From Seohaeicola saemankumensis (GTDB lineage Bacteria > Pseudomonadota > Alphaproteobacteria > Rhodobacterales > Rhodobacteraceae), in assembly GCF_042678485.1 (NCBI RefSeq), contig NZ_JBHTKR010000001.1:434001-498000 (forward strand): DNA of 64,000 nt, read 5' to 3'. Within the stretch, counting starts at the first letter, position 1. The number at the start of each line of letters is the position of its first letter. Below are positions 1 through 11,744 of this stretch, piece by piece. Below the pieces are notes generated by a model. The model was not told the DNA's origin and did no database searches. It saw only the letters and a list, made by a program, of their open reading frames with translations. Both the position numbers and the translations under genes were made by a program.

Positions 1-1546
1 CCTCCATGAAGTCGAAGGCGGGCCCCAAGCTTTCGGCCTGAACGCTCATCCACAGGTCGTTGATGTCGTCGGGCGTCAACTCGCCGCCGCGTCGGGCGGC
101 GTGCAGTTTGCATTCGAAATCGTAAAAGGCGATCTGGCGCACGACCGTGTTGATCATGTCCTCGACCTTGCCGGCCAGCAGGGTCTTGCGCTCTGATTGC
201 GTCTTCGCGCCCTCCAGCATCTTGCGGAAGGTCAGCATCTCGCCAAAGACACTTGCGGTTTCGGCCAGCGTCAGGGGGGTGGACGACAGCATTTCGCCCT
301 GGCCTGCGGCCAGCACCTGATGCACGCCGTGGCCCAGTTCATGCGCCAGGGTCATCACGTCGCGCGGTTTGCCGAGGTAGTTCAGCATCACGTAAGGGTG
401 CACCTCGGTCACGGTGGGATGGGCAAAGGCGCCGGGGGCCTTGCCGGGTTTCACGCCCGCGTCGATCCAGCCCTTGTCGAAGAAGGGCGCGGCGATATCG
501 GCCATGCGCGGATCAAAGCCGGCATAGGCATCCATCACCATGCCGCGCGCGGTCGGCCAGTCCACCGTCTTGATCTCTTCCACCGGCAGGGGGGCGTTGC
601 GGTCCCAGACCTGCATCCGGTCCAGACCCAGCCATTTGCGTTTCAGCTCGTAATAGCGGTGGCTGAGGCGTGGATAGGCTGCAACCACGGCATTGCGCAG
701 CGCCTCGACCACCTCGGGTTCGACATCGTTGGACAGGTGCCGCCCGGTCTGCGGGGTGGGCATGCCGCGCCAGCGATCGACGATTTCCTTTTCCTTGGCC
801 TGGGTGTTGTGCACGCGGGCAAAGGTCTTGATGTTCATGCCGAAAACGCGGGCCAGTTCCTGTGCCGCCGCCTCGCGTTTCGCACGGTCATGATCGGTCA
901 GCAGGTTCAGCGTGCCTTCGATGTTCAAGGGCTCGCCATCCACCTCGAAGCCAAGCCCCGCGATGGTTTCATCGAAAAGCCGCTCCCATGCGTCGCCGAC
1001 CACGCCCAGATCGTGCAGGAATTTTTCCAGCTCGTCCGACAGCTGGTAGGGTTTCATCGCGCGGATGCGGTCGAACACCGGCTTGTAGCGGGCCAATTCT
1101 GCGTTTGCGGCGAACAGGGCCGCGACGTGATCATCCTCCAGCCGGTTCAGCTCGAGCGTGAAGAAGACCAGTGGCGTGGTGAAATTGGTGATCTTTTCCT
1201 GGCAATCGGACATGAACTTGGCGCGGGTCGCGTCGATCGTCATCTGGTAGTAGCGCAGGCCGGCAAAGGACATGATGCGCCCCGCGATGGCGCTGATGCG
1301 TTCGTTCCGCAGCACGCAATCCAGCATCCCCTTGGCGTCCAGCGTGGCCAGCTTGCCCTCGTAATCGGCGGCGAAACTGGCGCAGGCCTGTTCCAGCCAG
1401 TCCAGATCGCGCTTCAGCTCGGGCGCATCCTCGGAGGTGTAAAGATCCGACAGGTCCCATTCCGGCAGATCGCCCAGATCCTTGCTGCCACGGCTGGCAT
1501 TGGCGTCCCAGATCGGGCCAGAGACGGGAAAGGGAAGATGGAACAT
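1..1546 (-). CDS. pepF: Oligoendopeptidase F (M3 family), 3' end outside window
   Basis: Cytosolic zinc metallopeptidase of the M3 (thimet) family that cleaves short peptides. The reading frame is open from an ATG at 1546 down to the window edge, giving 515 visible residues of a family usually near 600, so the C-terminus is missing. The zinc site HELGH is at about residues 402-406 (bases 329-343), followed by a Val-His-Gln sequence typical of PepF. The N-terminus carries the usual linker-type segment (GDLPEWDLSDLY). It is divergent from nothing and converges on no neighbour; the DNA ligase gene next door is on the same strand. PepF versus another M3 peptidase is inferred from overall similarity. 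Confidence 0.9.
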   Translation of the reverse strand, partial: MFHLPFPVSGPIWDANASRGSKDLGDLPEWDLSDLYTSEDAPELKRDLDWLEQACASFAADYEGKLATLDAKGMLDCVLRNERISAIAGRIMSFAGLRYYQMTIDATRAKFMSDCQEKITNFTTPLVFFTLELNRLEDDHVAALFAANAELARYKPVFDRIRAMKPYQLSDELEKFLHDLGVVGDAWERLFDETIAGLGFEVDGEPLNIEGTLNLLTDHDRAKREAAAQELARVFGMNIKTFARVHNTQAKEKEIVDRWRGMPTPQTGRHLSNDVEPEVVEALRNAVVAAYPRLSHRYYELKRKWLGLDRMQVWDRNAPLPVEEIKTVDWPTARGMVMDAYAGFDPRMADIAAPFFDKGWIDAGVKPGKAPGAFAHPTVTEVHPYVMLNYLGKPRDVMTLAHELGHGVHQVLAAGQGEMLSSTPLTLAETASVFGEMLTFRKMLEGAKTQSERKTLLAGKVEDMINTVVRQIAFYDFECKLHAARRGGELTPDDINDLWMSVQAESLGPAFDFME

Positions 1547-1610
1547 GGGATCACCTGTCTTGTTGCGTTGCCACAGACATAGGGGCTTGGGCCGGGTCCC
1601 TCAAGCCGGA

Positions 1611-3200
1611 TCAGCCATATTGCGCCAGCATCGCGCGCAGGTGATCCAGCGTATCGGCCTGATCCACGGTCTTGTCCTGCCGCCAGCGCAGCATCCTGGG
1701 AAACCGCAGGGCGATGCCGGATTTGTGGCGCGGGCTTTCCTGAATCCCTTCAAAGGCGATTTCGAAGACATGATGCGGCGTGACCTGCCGCACCGGGCCG
1801 AAGCGCTGCTGCGTGTTGCGGCGCACCCATTGGGTGATCTGGCTGAATTCCGCGTCCGTCAGGCCGGAATAGGCCTTGGTGAAGGGCACAAGATCGTTGC
1901 CCTGCCAGACCGCAAAGGTGAAATCGGTAAACAGGTTCGCGCGCCGCCCGTGCCCGGCCTGGGCATAGATCATCACCGCGTCGACGGTCAGCGGGTCCAG
2001 CTTCCATTTCCACCAGTCGCCGCGCTTGCGGCCCAGGTGATAAGGGCTGGATAGGCGCTTGATCATCAGCCCTTCGGCTTTCTGGTTGCGGGCTGTGCTG
2101 CGGGCGGCCATCAGCGCGTCCCAATGCGTGGCGGGGATCAGGGGCGAAGGGCGCAATGGCGCATCAGGCGGGACGCGCGCCAGCATCCGGTCCATGGTGG
2201 CGCGGCGGTCGGCCAGTGGGGACGCGCGCAGGTCCTGCCCCCCCGCTTCCAGCAGGTCATAGGCCAGCAGGATGACCGGCGCCTCGGCCAGCAGCTTTTT
2301 CGGCACCGACTTGCGCGTTATGCGTTTTTGCAAAGCGGCAAAGGGCAGGGGCGCGGCCCCGTCCCAGGCCACAAGCTCGCCGTCCAGCACGGTGCCATCG
2401 GGCAGATCAGCGGCCAGACGCGCCAGTTCCGGGAAGCGATCGGTCATCAATTCCTCGCCGCGCGACCAGACATGCAGGGCGCCACCCCGCGCGATGACCT
2501 GCGCGCGGATGCCGTCCCATTTCCATTCCGCTTGCCAGTCGGTGACCGGGCCAAGCGCATCCAGATCGTCGATGCCATGGGCCAGGCAGAACGGATAGGG
2601 GCGCGACAGGTCGGCGGCGGGATCCTCGGCCTCGATCAGATCGGCAAAGCTGGTGGTGTCGGGCGACCAGTTGCCCATCAGGCGGTGGGCCAGTTCCGCC
2701 TCGGGATGCCCGGTGGCCTGTGCCAGCGCGCGGGTCATCAGTTTCTGGCTGACGCCCATCCGGAACCCGCCGGTCAGCAGCTTGTTGAACACCAGCCTTT
2801 CGGTCGTCTCCAGCCGGTCCCAGGCCGCCAGGACGGCTGTCTTGCGCGCTTCGTCTTCTGAATCACCAAGGGCGCGCAAATGGTTGATCCAATGGGACAA
2901 GCTGTGATCCGATCCGCCTTGCGCGGGGGGCAGGACAAGGGCGATGGTTTCGGCCAGATCGCCGACCACGGCATAGGCGTCCTCGAACAGCCACAGCGGG
3001 ATGCCTGCCGCCTCGGCTGCCCAGTCGCGCAGGCGAGTCGTGGTCACGGCGCGCTTCGGGCGGCGCCCGGAAAATATCGCGATGGTCCATAGCTTGTCGT
3101 CATCAGGGGCGCTGGCGAAATAGTCGGCCAGTGCCGCGACCTTGGCCGATGTGCGGGTGGTCTGGTCGATCGCGGTAAAGAGGGTGGCAAAGCGTTTCAT
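1611..3200 (-). CDS. ATP-dependent DNA ligase (cisplatin/LigB-type repair ligase)
   Basis: A 529-residue bacterial ATP-dependent DNA ligase. An N-terminal DNA-binding region (about 1-200) is followed by an adenylation domain with the nucleotidyl lysine in the motif KWDGIR (Lys about 227). Further ligase motifs follow (LDGEL near 257, EGLMIK near 375, then WWKWK), and an OB-fold lies at the C-terminus. Its start overlaps the stop of the upstream exonuclease gene by four bases (ATGA), so the two are translationally coupled. This pairing is characteristic of the ligase-associated DNA damage response set. The usual Lhr-type helicase and PdeM endonuclease partners are not in the window. It probably serves repair beside the NAD-dependent LigA. 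Confidence 0.93.
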   Translation of the reverse strand: MKRFATLFTAIDQTTRTSAKVAALADYFASAPDDDKLWTIAIFSGRRPKRAVTTTRLRDWAAEAAGIPLWLFEDAYAVVGDLAETIALVLPPAQGGSDHSLSHWINHLRALGDSEDEARKTAVLAAWDRLETTERLVFNKLLTGGFRMGVSQKLMTRALAQATGHPEAELAHRLMGNWSPDTTSFADLIEAEDPAADLSRPYPFCLAHGIDDLDALGPVTDWQAEWKWDGIRAQVIARGGALHVWSRGEELMTDRFPELARLAADLPDGTVLDGELVAWDGAAPLPFAALQKRITRKSVPKKLLAEAPVILLAYDLLEAGGQDLRASPLADRRATMDRMLARVPPDAPLRPSPLIPATHWDALMAARSTARNQKAEGLMIKRLSSPYHLGRKRGDWWKWKLDPLTVDAVMIYAQAGHGRRANLFTDFTFAVWQGNDLVPFTKAYSGLTDAEFSQITQWVRRNTQQRFGPVRQVTPHHVFEIAFEGIQESPRHKSGIALRFPRMLRWRQDKTVDQADTLDHLRAMLAQYG

Positions 3201-4219
3201 GCCGCATCCCCCGTCTCGGCCGTGTCATCCGCATCCTCGCCGCCGTATTCGGTGGCCAGCACATGGGCATCATGGCCGGACTCGCGCAGGTAGCGCGTGA
3301 AGATCTCGGTGTAACCATGGGTGAGGTATAGGGTTTCCGCGCCGGTCGCCTTGATCGCCTCCAGCAGCCCGGCCCAATCCGCATGGTCCGAGATCACGAA
3401 GCCACGGTCGGCCGCCCGTCTGCGCCGCACGCCGCGCATCTGCATCCAGCCGCTGGCGAACCCGGTGGACAGCGGCCCGAAACGCCGCGCCCAGGCGCTG
3501 CCCAGCACGGCGGGCGGCGCCACGATCAGCGCGCCGGGATTTGCCTTGCGGTCCAGATCGGGGGTGATCCTGAGCGTATCTGGCAGGGGCAGGCCCTGGT
3601 CACGCAGCACCGCATTCGTGTTTTCCACCGCCGCATGGGTCAGGATCGGGCCAATCGCGGGATCCAGCAGATGCAGCAGGCGCTGCGCCTTGCCCAAACT
3701 ATAGGCCGCCAGCAGGCTGGCGCGACCCTGCGCGGCATTCTCGGCCCACCAGCGGTTGATCTGATCCGCCACCACGGCCTGCGGCTGCCAGCGAAAGACC
3801 GGCAAGCCGAATGTGCATTCCGAGATGAACGTGTGGCAGCGCAGGGGTTCGAACGCCTCGCACAGGCCGTCGGGTTCGGTCTTGTAATCGCCCGACACGA
3901 CCCAGACCTGTCCTGCGACCTCGACCCGGATCTGCGCCGAGCCCGGCACATGACCCGCGGGGTGAAAGCTGACCAGCGCATCCCCGATCCGGCGGGTTTC
4001 GCCGTAGCGGATCGTGTCGCCGGTGATAACCCCCAGACGGTGCCGCATCACCGGCATCGAGGCATCCGTGCAAAGGTAGCGCCCATGACCGGGCCGCGCA
4101 TGATCGGCATGGGCGTGGGTGATCAGGGCGCGATCCACCGGCCGCCAGGGGTCGATGAAGAAATCCCCCGCCGCGCAGTAAAGCCCGCGATCCGTCAATG
4201 TCAGCACCGGGGTCGCCAT
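3197..4219 (-). CDS. Ligase-associated DNA damage response exonuclease (metallo-beta-lactamase/beta-CASP fold)
   Basis: A 340-residue metallo-beta-lactamase-fold nuclease. The metal-binding signature THAHADHA appears at about residues 34-41. Later family segments are visible (GSAQIRVE, VVSGDYKTEPD, ISECTFGLP, and ISDHADW near the C-terminus). The length and composition fit the ligase-associated exonuclease family, related to CPSF73/SNM1 nucleases. It is the first gene of a two-gene operon, with its stop overlapping the ligase start. The DNA substrate and exonuclease polarity are inferred from the family, not visible here. About 140 bases separate it from the divergent FAH-family gene, where both promoters must lie. 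Confidence 0.9.
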   Translation of the reverse strand: MATPVLTLTDRGLYCAAGDFFIDPWRPVDRALITHAHADHARPGHGRYLCTDASMPVMRHRLGVITGDTIRYGETRRIGDALVSFHPAGHVPGSAQIRVEVAGQVWVVSGDYKTEPDGLCEAFEPLRCHTFISECTFGLPVFRWQPQAVVADQINRWWAENAAQGRASLLAAYSLGKAQRLLHLLDPAIGPILTHAAVENTNAVLRDQGLPLPDTLRITPDLDRKANPGALIVAPPAVLGSAWARRFGPLSTGFASGWMQMRGVRRRRAADRGFVISDHADWAGLLEAIKATGAETLYLTHGYTEIFTRYLRESGHDAHVLATEYGGEDADDTAETGDAA

Positions 4220-4360
4220 GCGCCTGTCCCTGTCTTCTGTCCCTGTCCGAAGTCAACCCAAGGGTAGGGCGCGAAGGGGGCTGCGACCAGCCCCAAGCGG
4301 TCTTGCACATCGCGCGGGGCTGGATAAGGTTCGCGCGCCATTCACAAGGAGGACACAGGG

Positions 4361-5191
4361 ATGCGTTTTGTCAGATACGGAGAGAAGGGGGCCGAAAAGC
4401 CCGGCGTGCTGGATGCCCAGGGCCGTATCCGCGACCTGTCGGGCGTGATCCCCGATCTGGCAGGCGCCGTTCTGGCCGATCTGCCGCGCTTTGATCCCGA
4501 GACACTGCCTCTGGTGCCGGGCAACCCGCGCCTTGGACCGCCAGTGGGACAGGTGGGCAAATTCATCGGGATCGGGTTGAATTACGCCGATCACGCGGCC
4601 GAGTCGGGGATGGATGCGCCCGCCATGCCGATCGTCTTCATGAAGGCCACGTCCTCGATCTGCGGGCCGAACGATCCGGTCTACCTTCCGCGCAACGCGA
4701 AGAAAGGCGATTGGGAGGTGGAGCTGGGCGTCGTGATCGGCAAGACCGCCAAATACGTATCCGAGGCCGAGGCGCTGGATCACGTGGCGGGCTATTGCGT
4801 GGTCAATGACGTGTCCGAGCGCGCCTTCCAGATGGAGCTTGTGGGCCAGTGGACCAAGGGCAAAAGCGCCGATACCTTCGGCCCCATCGGCCCCTGGCTG
4901 GTGACGCCGGACGAGGCGGGCGATCCGCAGAACCTTGATCTGTCGCTGGATCTGAACGGGGCGCGCGTGCAGACCGGAAACACCGACACGATGATCTTCA
5001 CCGTGGCCCAGATCATCGCGCATCTGAGCGGGTTGATGAGCCTGCAACCGGGCGACGTGATCGCCACCGGCACGCCGCCGGGCGTGGGAATGGGCATGAA
5101 GCCGCAGCGCTTCCTGGCCGAGGGCGACGTGATGGAATTGCGTATCGCGGGCCTGGGCGAGCAGCGCCAAGAGGTGCGGCGCGACGCCTGA
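4361..5191 (+). CDS. Fumarylacetoacetate hydrolase (FAH) family protein
   Basis: A 276-residue FAH-superfamily enzyme, the group that hydrolyses, hydrates or decarboxylates acylpyruvate-like compounds using a divalent metal. The sequence shows the FAH core from about residue 65: GIGLNYADHA, the metal-binding Glu pair in GDWEVELGVVIG, then NDVSERAFQ, KGKSADTFGPIGPWLVT and GDVIATGTPPGVGMG. It is too short to be eukaryotic-type fumarylacetoacetase and looks like the 2-keto-4-pentenoate hydratase/ureidoglycolate lyase-like subgroup. The start is supported by an AGGAGG-like site 10 bases upstream. The exact substrate cannot be read from sequence; neighbours give no pathway. Confidence 0.9.
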   Translation: MRFVRYGEKGAEKPGVLDAQGRIRDLSGVIPDLAGAVLADLPRFDPETLPLVPGNPRLGPPVGQVGKFIGIGLNYADHAAESGMDAPAMPIVFMKATSSICGPNDPVYLPRNAKKGDWEVELGVVIGKTAKYVSEAEALDHVAGYCVVNDVSERAFQMELVGQWTKGKSADTFGPIGPWLVTPDEAGDPQNLDLSLDLNGARVQTGNTDTMIFTVAQIIAHLSGLMSLQPGDVIATGTPPGVGMGMKPQRFLAEGDVMELRIAGLGEQRQEVRRDA

Positions 5192-5216
5192 GGGTGCTGC
5201 ATTTTTACAAGTCAGA

Positions 5217-6188
5217 TCAAGGCTTTGGCCGGTCTGCGGCAGGTCCGGGGTGGGCGGCGAAATGCGCGGCCACCCCATCGAACACTGCAGCGCGGGTCTG
5301 GGGCGTGTCCATCATCACCTCATGTTCGCCACCCGGCACCATCACAAGCGCGCCGCCCGGCCAGCCGGTCATGCGCGCGGTGATCCGGTCGGGGCAGACG
5401 ATGCTTTCGCCTGTGCCAAGCCAGGTCTGGCAGGGCAGGGGCGGGGCCGGTCGGCGCGCCAGATGCGCCATCTCGACCAGGGCTTCGTTCAGCCAGCGCA
5501 GGCTTGGGCCGCCCAGGGCAAGATCGGGATAGCTGGTCATCTGGCGCTGCATGTACATGTACATTTCGGCGTCGCGGGTCAGGGCGTTGTCATCGAAAGA
5601 TTCCGCAATCACATAGGTTTGCGCCTTCGTGCCGGGGGCAAGATGATGGCCGAAACCCAGCCGCGCGCCGGTCCATGACACGAACCAGGCCGCCGGTCGC
5701 GTCGCCATGGCCATCTGGATCCCCCACATCGGCCCGGTAAAGGCGCAAGCGGCCACCGGCAGCCCTTCGATCAGGGCGCGCAGGCCGATGCAGCCGCCCA
5801 TGGAATGCGCCAGCAGGTACCAGGGGCGCGGCAGGTCCAGCGCCCGCGCCGCATCGACCATCGCGGCCACGTCCTTCTGGTAATCGGTGAACCGCCCCAC
5901 ATGGCCGGTGCGCCGGTCCGCCAGCAGGCGGTCGGCCAGACCCTGGCCGCGCCAGTCTACCGTCAGCGTGTCGAACCCGCGCCGCGCAAGGTCGGCCGCG
6001 GCACGGCCGTATTTCTCGATGTATTCCGTGCGACCGGGGAACAGCAGCACCGTGCCGCGCCGGTCCTGTGTCGCGTCACAGGGCCAGTGCCCCAGCCTGA
6101 TGCGTGGCCCGTCCGCGGTGCGAAGCCACCAGGCCTGTCCGCCTGTCGGCCCGTCCGCAACATCGTGGAAAAGCGGTGCCTGGTCCAA
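5217..6188 (-). CDS. Alpha/beta hydrolase, lysophospholipase/monoacylglycerol lipase-like
   Basis: A 323-residue serine hydrolase of the alpha/beta fold. The nucleophile elbow is AHSMGG with Ser at about 129. An early LLFPGRTEYIEKYG segment provides the oxyanion loop, DWRGQGLADR is typical of PldB-like lysophospholipases, and a GEHEVMMD segment near the C-terminus contains the probable catalytic His. No signal peptide is apparent. It lies directly downstream (three bases) of the SCP2-domain gene on the same strand, suggesting one transcript and a link to lipid metabolism. The natural substrate is unknown. Confidence 0.87.
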   Translation of the reverse strand: MDQAPLFHDVADGPTGGQAWWLRTADGPRIRLGHWPCDATQDRRGTVLLFPGRTEYIEKYGRAAADLARRGFDTLTVDWRGQGLADRLLADRRTGHVGRFTDYQKDVAAMVDAARALDLPRPWYLLAHSMGGCIGLRALIEGLPVAACAFTGPMWGIQMAMATRPAAWFVSWTGARLGFGHHLAPGTKAQTYVIAESFDDNALTRDAEMYMYMQRQMTSYPDLALGGPSLRWLNEALVEMAHLARRPAPPLPCQTWLGTGESIVCPDRITARMTGWPGGALVMVPGGEHEVMMDTPQTRAAVFDGVAAHFAAHPGPAADRPKP

Positions 6189-6191
6189 AGG

Positions 6192-6482
6192 TCAGCTCAG
6201 GACCGAGCCAAGCTGCATCGCCATACCCATGTCGCCATCCACGGCCAGCTTGCCGCTCATGAAGGCCGATGTCGGATTCATGTCGCCGCTCATCATCGCC
6301 TCGAAGGTTTCCGCGCTGGCGGTCAGGGTCACGTCGGCCTCTTCATCCGCGGCGCGTGCGCCGGTGGCATCGACCATGACCGCGCCTTCGCCTTCGATCA
6401 CGAATTTCGCCGATCCGGCGAAGCCGCCGCTTCCCATCTTTTCGTTCAGCGCGGCCACTGCCGCTGCAATCACATCGCTCAT
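6192..6482 (-). CDS. SCP2 sterol-binding domain protein
   Basis: A 96-residue single-domain protein of the SCP2 lipid-binding fold (GSAKFVIEGEGAVMVD, ADVTLTASAETFEAMMSGDMNPTSAFMSGKLAVDGDMGMAMQL). The start at 6482 is preferred over the in-frame codon twelve residues upstream because an AAGGA site lies just before it and the conserved region begins soon after. Such stand-alone SCP2 proteins bind hydrophobic ligands in the cytosol. It is first in a probable two-gene unit with the lysophospholipase-like hydrolase and is divergent from the TPR gene. Confidence 0.88.
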   Translation of the reverse strand: MSDVIAAAVAALNEKMGSGGFAGSAKFVIEGEGAVMVDATGARAADEEADVTLTASAETFEAMMSGDMNPTSAFMSGKLAVDGDMGMAMQLGSVLS

Positions 6483-6548
6483 TCGCGTGGTCCTTTTTTC
6501 CTGCGCGGGGGCTAACAATTCCCGATCCGCGCGTTACACTCTTGTTTT

Positions 6549-7124
6549 ATGATCGCGTTCTTTCACAATCTCAAACCTGTCGTTGCGGCATTTTGCGCGA
6601 TAGTGCTTTTTTCCTTACCCTTGCAGGGGCAGGGCGCCGCCGCGCCCTCTGTGCCGCTGGACACGCTTTACGACCGTCTGGCCACCGCGACCGAGGCAGA
6701 AGCCACCGGGATCGAGCGTGAAATCCGCCTGGAATGGCGCAAGACCGGCTCTGCGGCGATGGATCTGCTCCTCAAACGCGGACGTGACGCGCTGGAACGG
6801 GGCGATTTCGCGGCCGCCGTCGCGCATCTGACCGCGTTGACCGATCACGCGCCCGATGTGGCCGAGGGCTATCATGCCCGGGCGCGTGCCTATTTCCGCA
6901 TGGATCAGATCGGTCCTGCCGTCGCCGATCTGGAAAAGGCGCTTGCCCTTGATCCGCGTCACTACGAGGCGGCCCATGGCCTTGCCGTGGTGTTCGAAGA
7001 ACTGGGCCGCCCGCAGCAGGCCTATGCCGCCTATCAGCTTGTGCTTTCCATCCATCCCCATTACGACCCCGCCGCCGAGGCGGTGACGCGGCTCAAGGCC
7101 CAAGTCGAGGGTCTCAAACTCTGA
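6549..7124 (+). CDS. Secreted tetratricopeptide repeat protein
   Basis: A 191-residue protein beginning with a hydrophobic signal sequence (about residues 8-30, AAFCAIVLFSLPLQGQ), so probably exported to the periplasm. From about residue 75 it contains TPR units (GRDALERGDFAAAVAHLTAL, YHARARAYFRMDQIGPAVADLEKAL, YEAAHGLAVVFEELGRPQQAYAAY). Repeats of this kind mediate protein contacts; no enzymatic domain is visible. It ends 15 bases before the Suv3-like helicase gene and may be co-transcribed with it, but a functional connection is not evident. Confidence 0.88.
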   Translation: MIAFFHNLKPVVAAFCAIVLFSLPLQGQGAAAPSVPLDTLYDRLATATEAEATGIEREIRLEWRKTGSAAMDLLLKRGRDALERGDFAAAVAHLTALTDHAPDVAEGYHARARAYFRMDQIGPAVADLEKALALDPRHYEAAHGLAVVFEELGRPQQAYAAYQLVLSIHPHYDPAAEAVTRLKAQVEGLKL

Positions 7125-7139
7125 TCGGGGAACAGGCCC

Positions 7140-10061
<2,922 letters not shown>

Positions 10062-10073
10062 CGCGGGCGAGCC

Positions 10074-10448
10074 TTGGACGCGCCTGCGGCACGGATGCGG
10101 ATCGACAAATGGCTGTGGCATGCGCGGTTCTTCAAGACCCGCACACTTGCCGCGGCCATGGTCGGCGCGGGCCATGTGCGGATCAACAGCGTCAAGGCCG
10201 CGAAACCCGCGCAGGGTATCGCGCCGGGTGACGTTCTGACCTTCATGCAGGGCGATCACGTCCGCGTTGTGCGGGTGTTGGCCCATGGTGTCCGGCGTGG
10301 TCCGGCCACCGAGGCGCAGACGCTATACGAAGACCTGACCCCTGCGCGGGAGGATGTTCCATCCGCACCGCAACCGAAGGACGGGGGGCGCCCGACAAAG
10401 CGCGAGCGCCGGATATTTGACCTTGATCGTCGTCGGATGCTTGAATGA
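10074..10448 (+). CDS. S4-domain RNA-binding protein (Hsp15/HslR-like)
   Basis: A small protein with an S4 RNA-binding domain at its N-terminus (MRIDKWLWHARFFKTRTLAA, then GHVRINSVKAAKPAQGIAPGDVL) and a basic C-terminal tail (KRERRIFDLDRRRM). HslR-type proteins bind the 50S subunit carrying stalled nascent chain-tRNA. Start choice is uncertain: a TTG at 10074 gives 124 residues, an ATG at 10095 gives 117 and begins right at the conserved domain. It follows the helicase gene by 12 bases, so it is very likely in the same operon. Confidence 0.9.
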   Translation: MDAPAARMRIDKWLWHARFFKTRTLAAAMVGAGHVRINSVKAAKPAQGIAPGDVLTFMQGDHVRVVRVLAHGVRRGPATEAQTLYEDLTPAREDVPSAPQPKDGGRPTKRERRIFDLDRRRMLE

Positions 10449-10513
10449 CGGCGGCGCCTGTTCTAGCTAGTCCCGAAAGGGTCCGGCGCGGGCCGCAGAT
10501 TTGAGAGACTGCC

Positions 10514-10852
10514 ATGACTTACGTCGTCATCGACAATTGCATCGCCTGCAAATACACCGACTGTGTCGAGGTCTGCCCCGTGGACTGTTTCTACGAGGGG
10601 GAGAACATGCTGGTGATCCACCCTGACGAATGCATTGACTGCGGCGTGTGCGAGCCTGAGTGCCCTGCCGATGCGATCCGCCCGGATACCGAACCGGACA
10701 TGGAAAAATGGGTCGAGTTCAACCGCAAATATTCGGAAAAATGGCCGGTGATCATCTCGAAGAAGGATCCTCTGCCCGATGCCGAGGCGCGCGATGGCGA
10801 GACCGGCAAACTGGACAAATATTTCACCGAAGCGCCCGGCGAGGGGGGCTGA
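10514..10852 (+). CDS. fdxA: Ferredoxin FdxA (7Fe, 3Fe-4S plus 4Fe-4S)
   Basis: A 112-residue bacterial 7Fe ferredoxin. The first cysteine set (C-I-A-C-K-Y-T-D-C-V-E-V-C-P) and the second (C-I-D-C-G-V-C-E-P-E-C-P) give the spacing expected for one [3Fe-4S] and one [4Fe-4S] cluster. The C-terminal extension (MEKWVEFNRKYSEKWP) is typical of FdxA in Alphaproteobacteria. It serves as a low-potential cytosolic electron carrier; its partner is unknown. It lies 65 bases downstream of the S4 gene and upstream of cdnL, the conserved order in this family. Confidence 0.96.
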   Translation: MTYVVIDNCIACKYTDCVEVCPVDCFYEGENMLVIHPDECIDCGVCEPECPADAIRPDTEPDMEKWVEFNRKYSEKWPVIISKKDPLPDAEARDGETGKLDKYFTEAPGEGG

Positions 10853-11176
10853 CCGCCCGCGCCGCGACCCGATTCGGCAAGGGAGGCACCGCCATGCCGC
10901 ACGCGACCCGTGTTTGACACAGTCGGCAATAGCGGAAGCCTCTGAAATTGAACGGGTTTGGCCCTCTGCCCTGCGCCGCGCATCGCGTCGTGCTTCCGTA
11001 TGTGTAATTTTTGTGATATGATCCTCTGACATGATGTGGATCCATGGCCCCCGTCCCGCCTAGCGCTGCCTGAGGACGGATTTTCTGTGAGACATGACCC
11101 GGCAAGCGAGATTAGCGATAATCTCGGCGGTGATTTTGTCGCGCAGGGCCAAGGGATCGCTGCGAGGAAAGATTGC
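10853..11176 (+). promoter_or_regulatory. fdxA-cdnL intergenic region with a probable cdnL promoter
   Basis: These 324 bases hold no convincing gene. An extended -10 element, TG-A-TATGAT (11014-11022), lies about 155 bases before the cdnL start. Seventeen bases further up is a weak TTCCGT in the -35 position. A TTGACA at 10914-10919 has no good -10 partner. The long leader after 11030 could matter for regulation, but no riboswitch fold was recognised. Promoter assignment is by eye only. Confidence 0.35.
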
Positions 11177-11686
11177 ATGAGCAAAACGAAGAAGTCCGAG
11201 TTTCGTCCCAATGATTACGTGGTGTATCCGGCGCATGGCGTGGGTCAGATCATCTCGATCGAAGAGCAGGAAATCGCGGGTATCGCGCTGGAACTGTTCG
11301 TGATCTCGTTCGAGAAGGACAAGATGACCCTGCGGGTGCCGACCAACAAGGCCACCGAAATCGGGATGCGGTCCCTGTCCAGCCCGGATGTCGTGTCAAA
11401 GGCGATGTCCACGCTGAAAGGCAAGGCCAAGGTCAAGCGGGCGATGTGGTCGCGCCGCGCGCAGGAATATGAGCAGAAGATCAATTCGGGTGACCTGATC
11501 GCCATCGCCGAAGTGGTGCGCGACCTGCACCGCAACGACGATCAGCGCGAACAGAGCTATTCCGAGCGCCAGCTTTATGAAGCCGCGCTTGAGCGTCTGA
11601 CCCGCGAAGTGGCCGCCGTCAGCGGTGGCGACGAAGTGATGGCCGCCAAGCAGGTAGATGACGTTCTGGTGTCGCGCGCCGCGTGA
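11177..11686 (+). CDS. cdnL: CdnL/CarD-family RNA polymerase-binding regulator
   Basis: A 169-residue CarD_CdnL_TRCF-family transcription factor. The N-terminal Tudor-like RNAP-interacting domain is seen in FRPNDYVVYPAHGVGQIISIEEQEIAG, followed by the helical DNA-binding part (KVKRAMWSRRAQEYEQKINSGDLIAIAEVVRDLHRN). Family members bind the RNA polymerase beta subunit and stabilise open complexes, notably at rRNA promoters. The start at 11177 is chosen because a GAGGAAAG site precedes it and the conserved sequence begins there; longer in-frame extensions upstream are not conserved-looking. A clear terminator follows at 11709. Confidence 0.94.
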   Translation: MSKTKKSEFRPNDYVVYPAHGVGQIISIEEQEIAGIALELFVISFEKDKMTLRVPTNKATEIGMRSLSSPDVVSKAMSTLKGKAKVKRAMWSRRAQEYEQKINSGDLIAIAEVVRDLHRNDDQREQSYSERQLYEAALERLTREVAAVSGGDEVMAAKQVDDVLVSRAA

Positions 11687-11708
11687 TCGCAGAGCTTCGA
11701 CAGGAATG

Positions 11709-11740
11709 AAACCGCGTCCCTCGGGGCGCGGTTTTTCTTT
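11709..11740 (+). terminator. Intrinsic terminator of cdnL
   Basis: A perfect 8-base stem (AAACCGCG at 11709-11716 with CGCGGTTT at 11727-11734) is followed by a T-rich run with one C (TTTTTCTTTT across the stem end). It begins 22 bases after the cdnL stop and just before the end of convergent cobS. Confidence 0.88.
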
Positions 11741-11744
11741 TGTC

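Noticed and set aside
197..1582. Plus-strand frame of 461 codons at the window start
   Set aside because: Antisense to oligoendopeptidase F, whose HELGH zinc site reads clearly on the minus strand.
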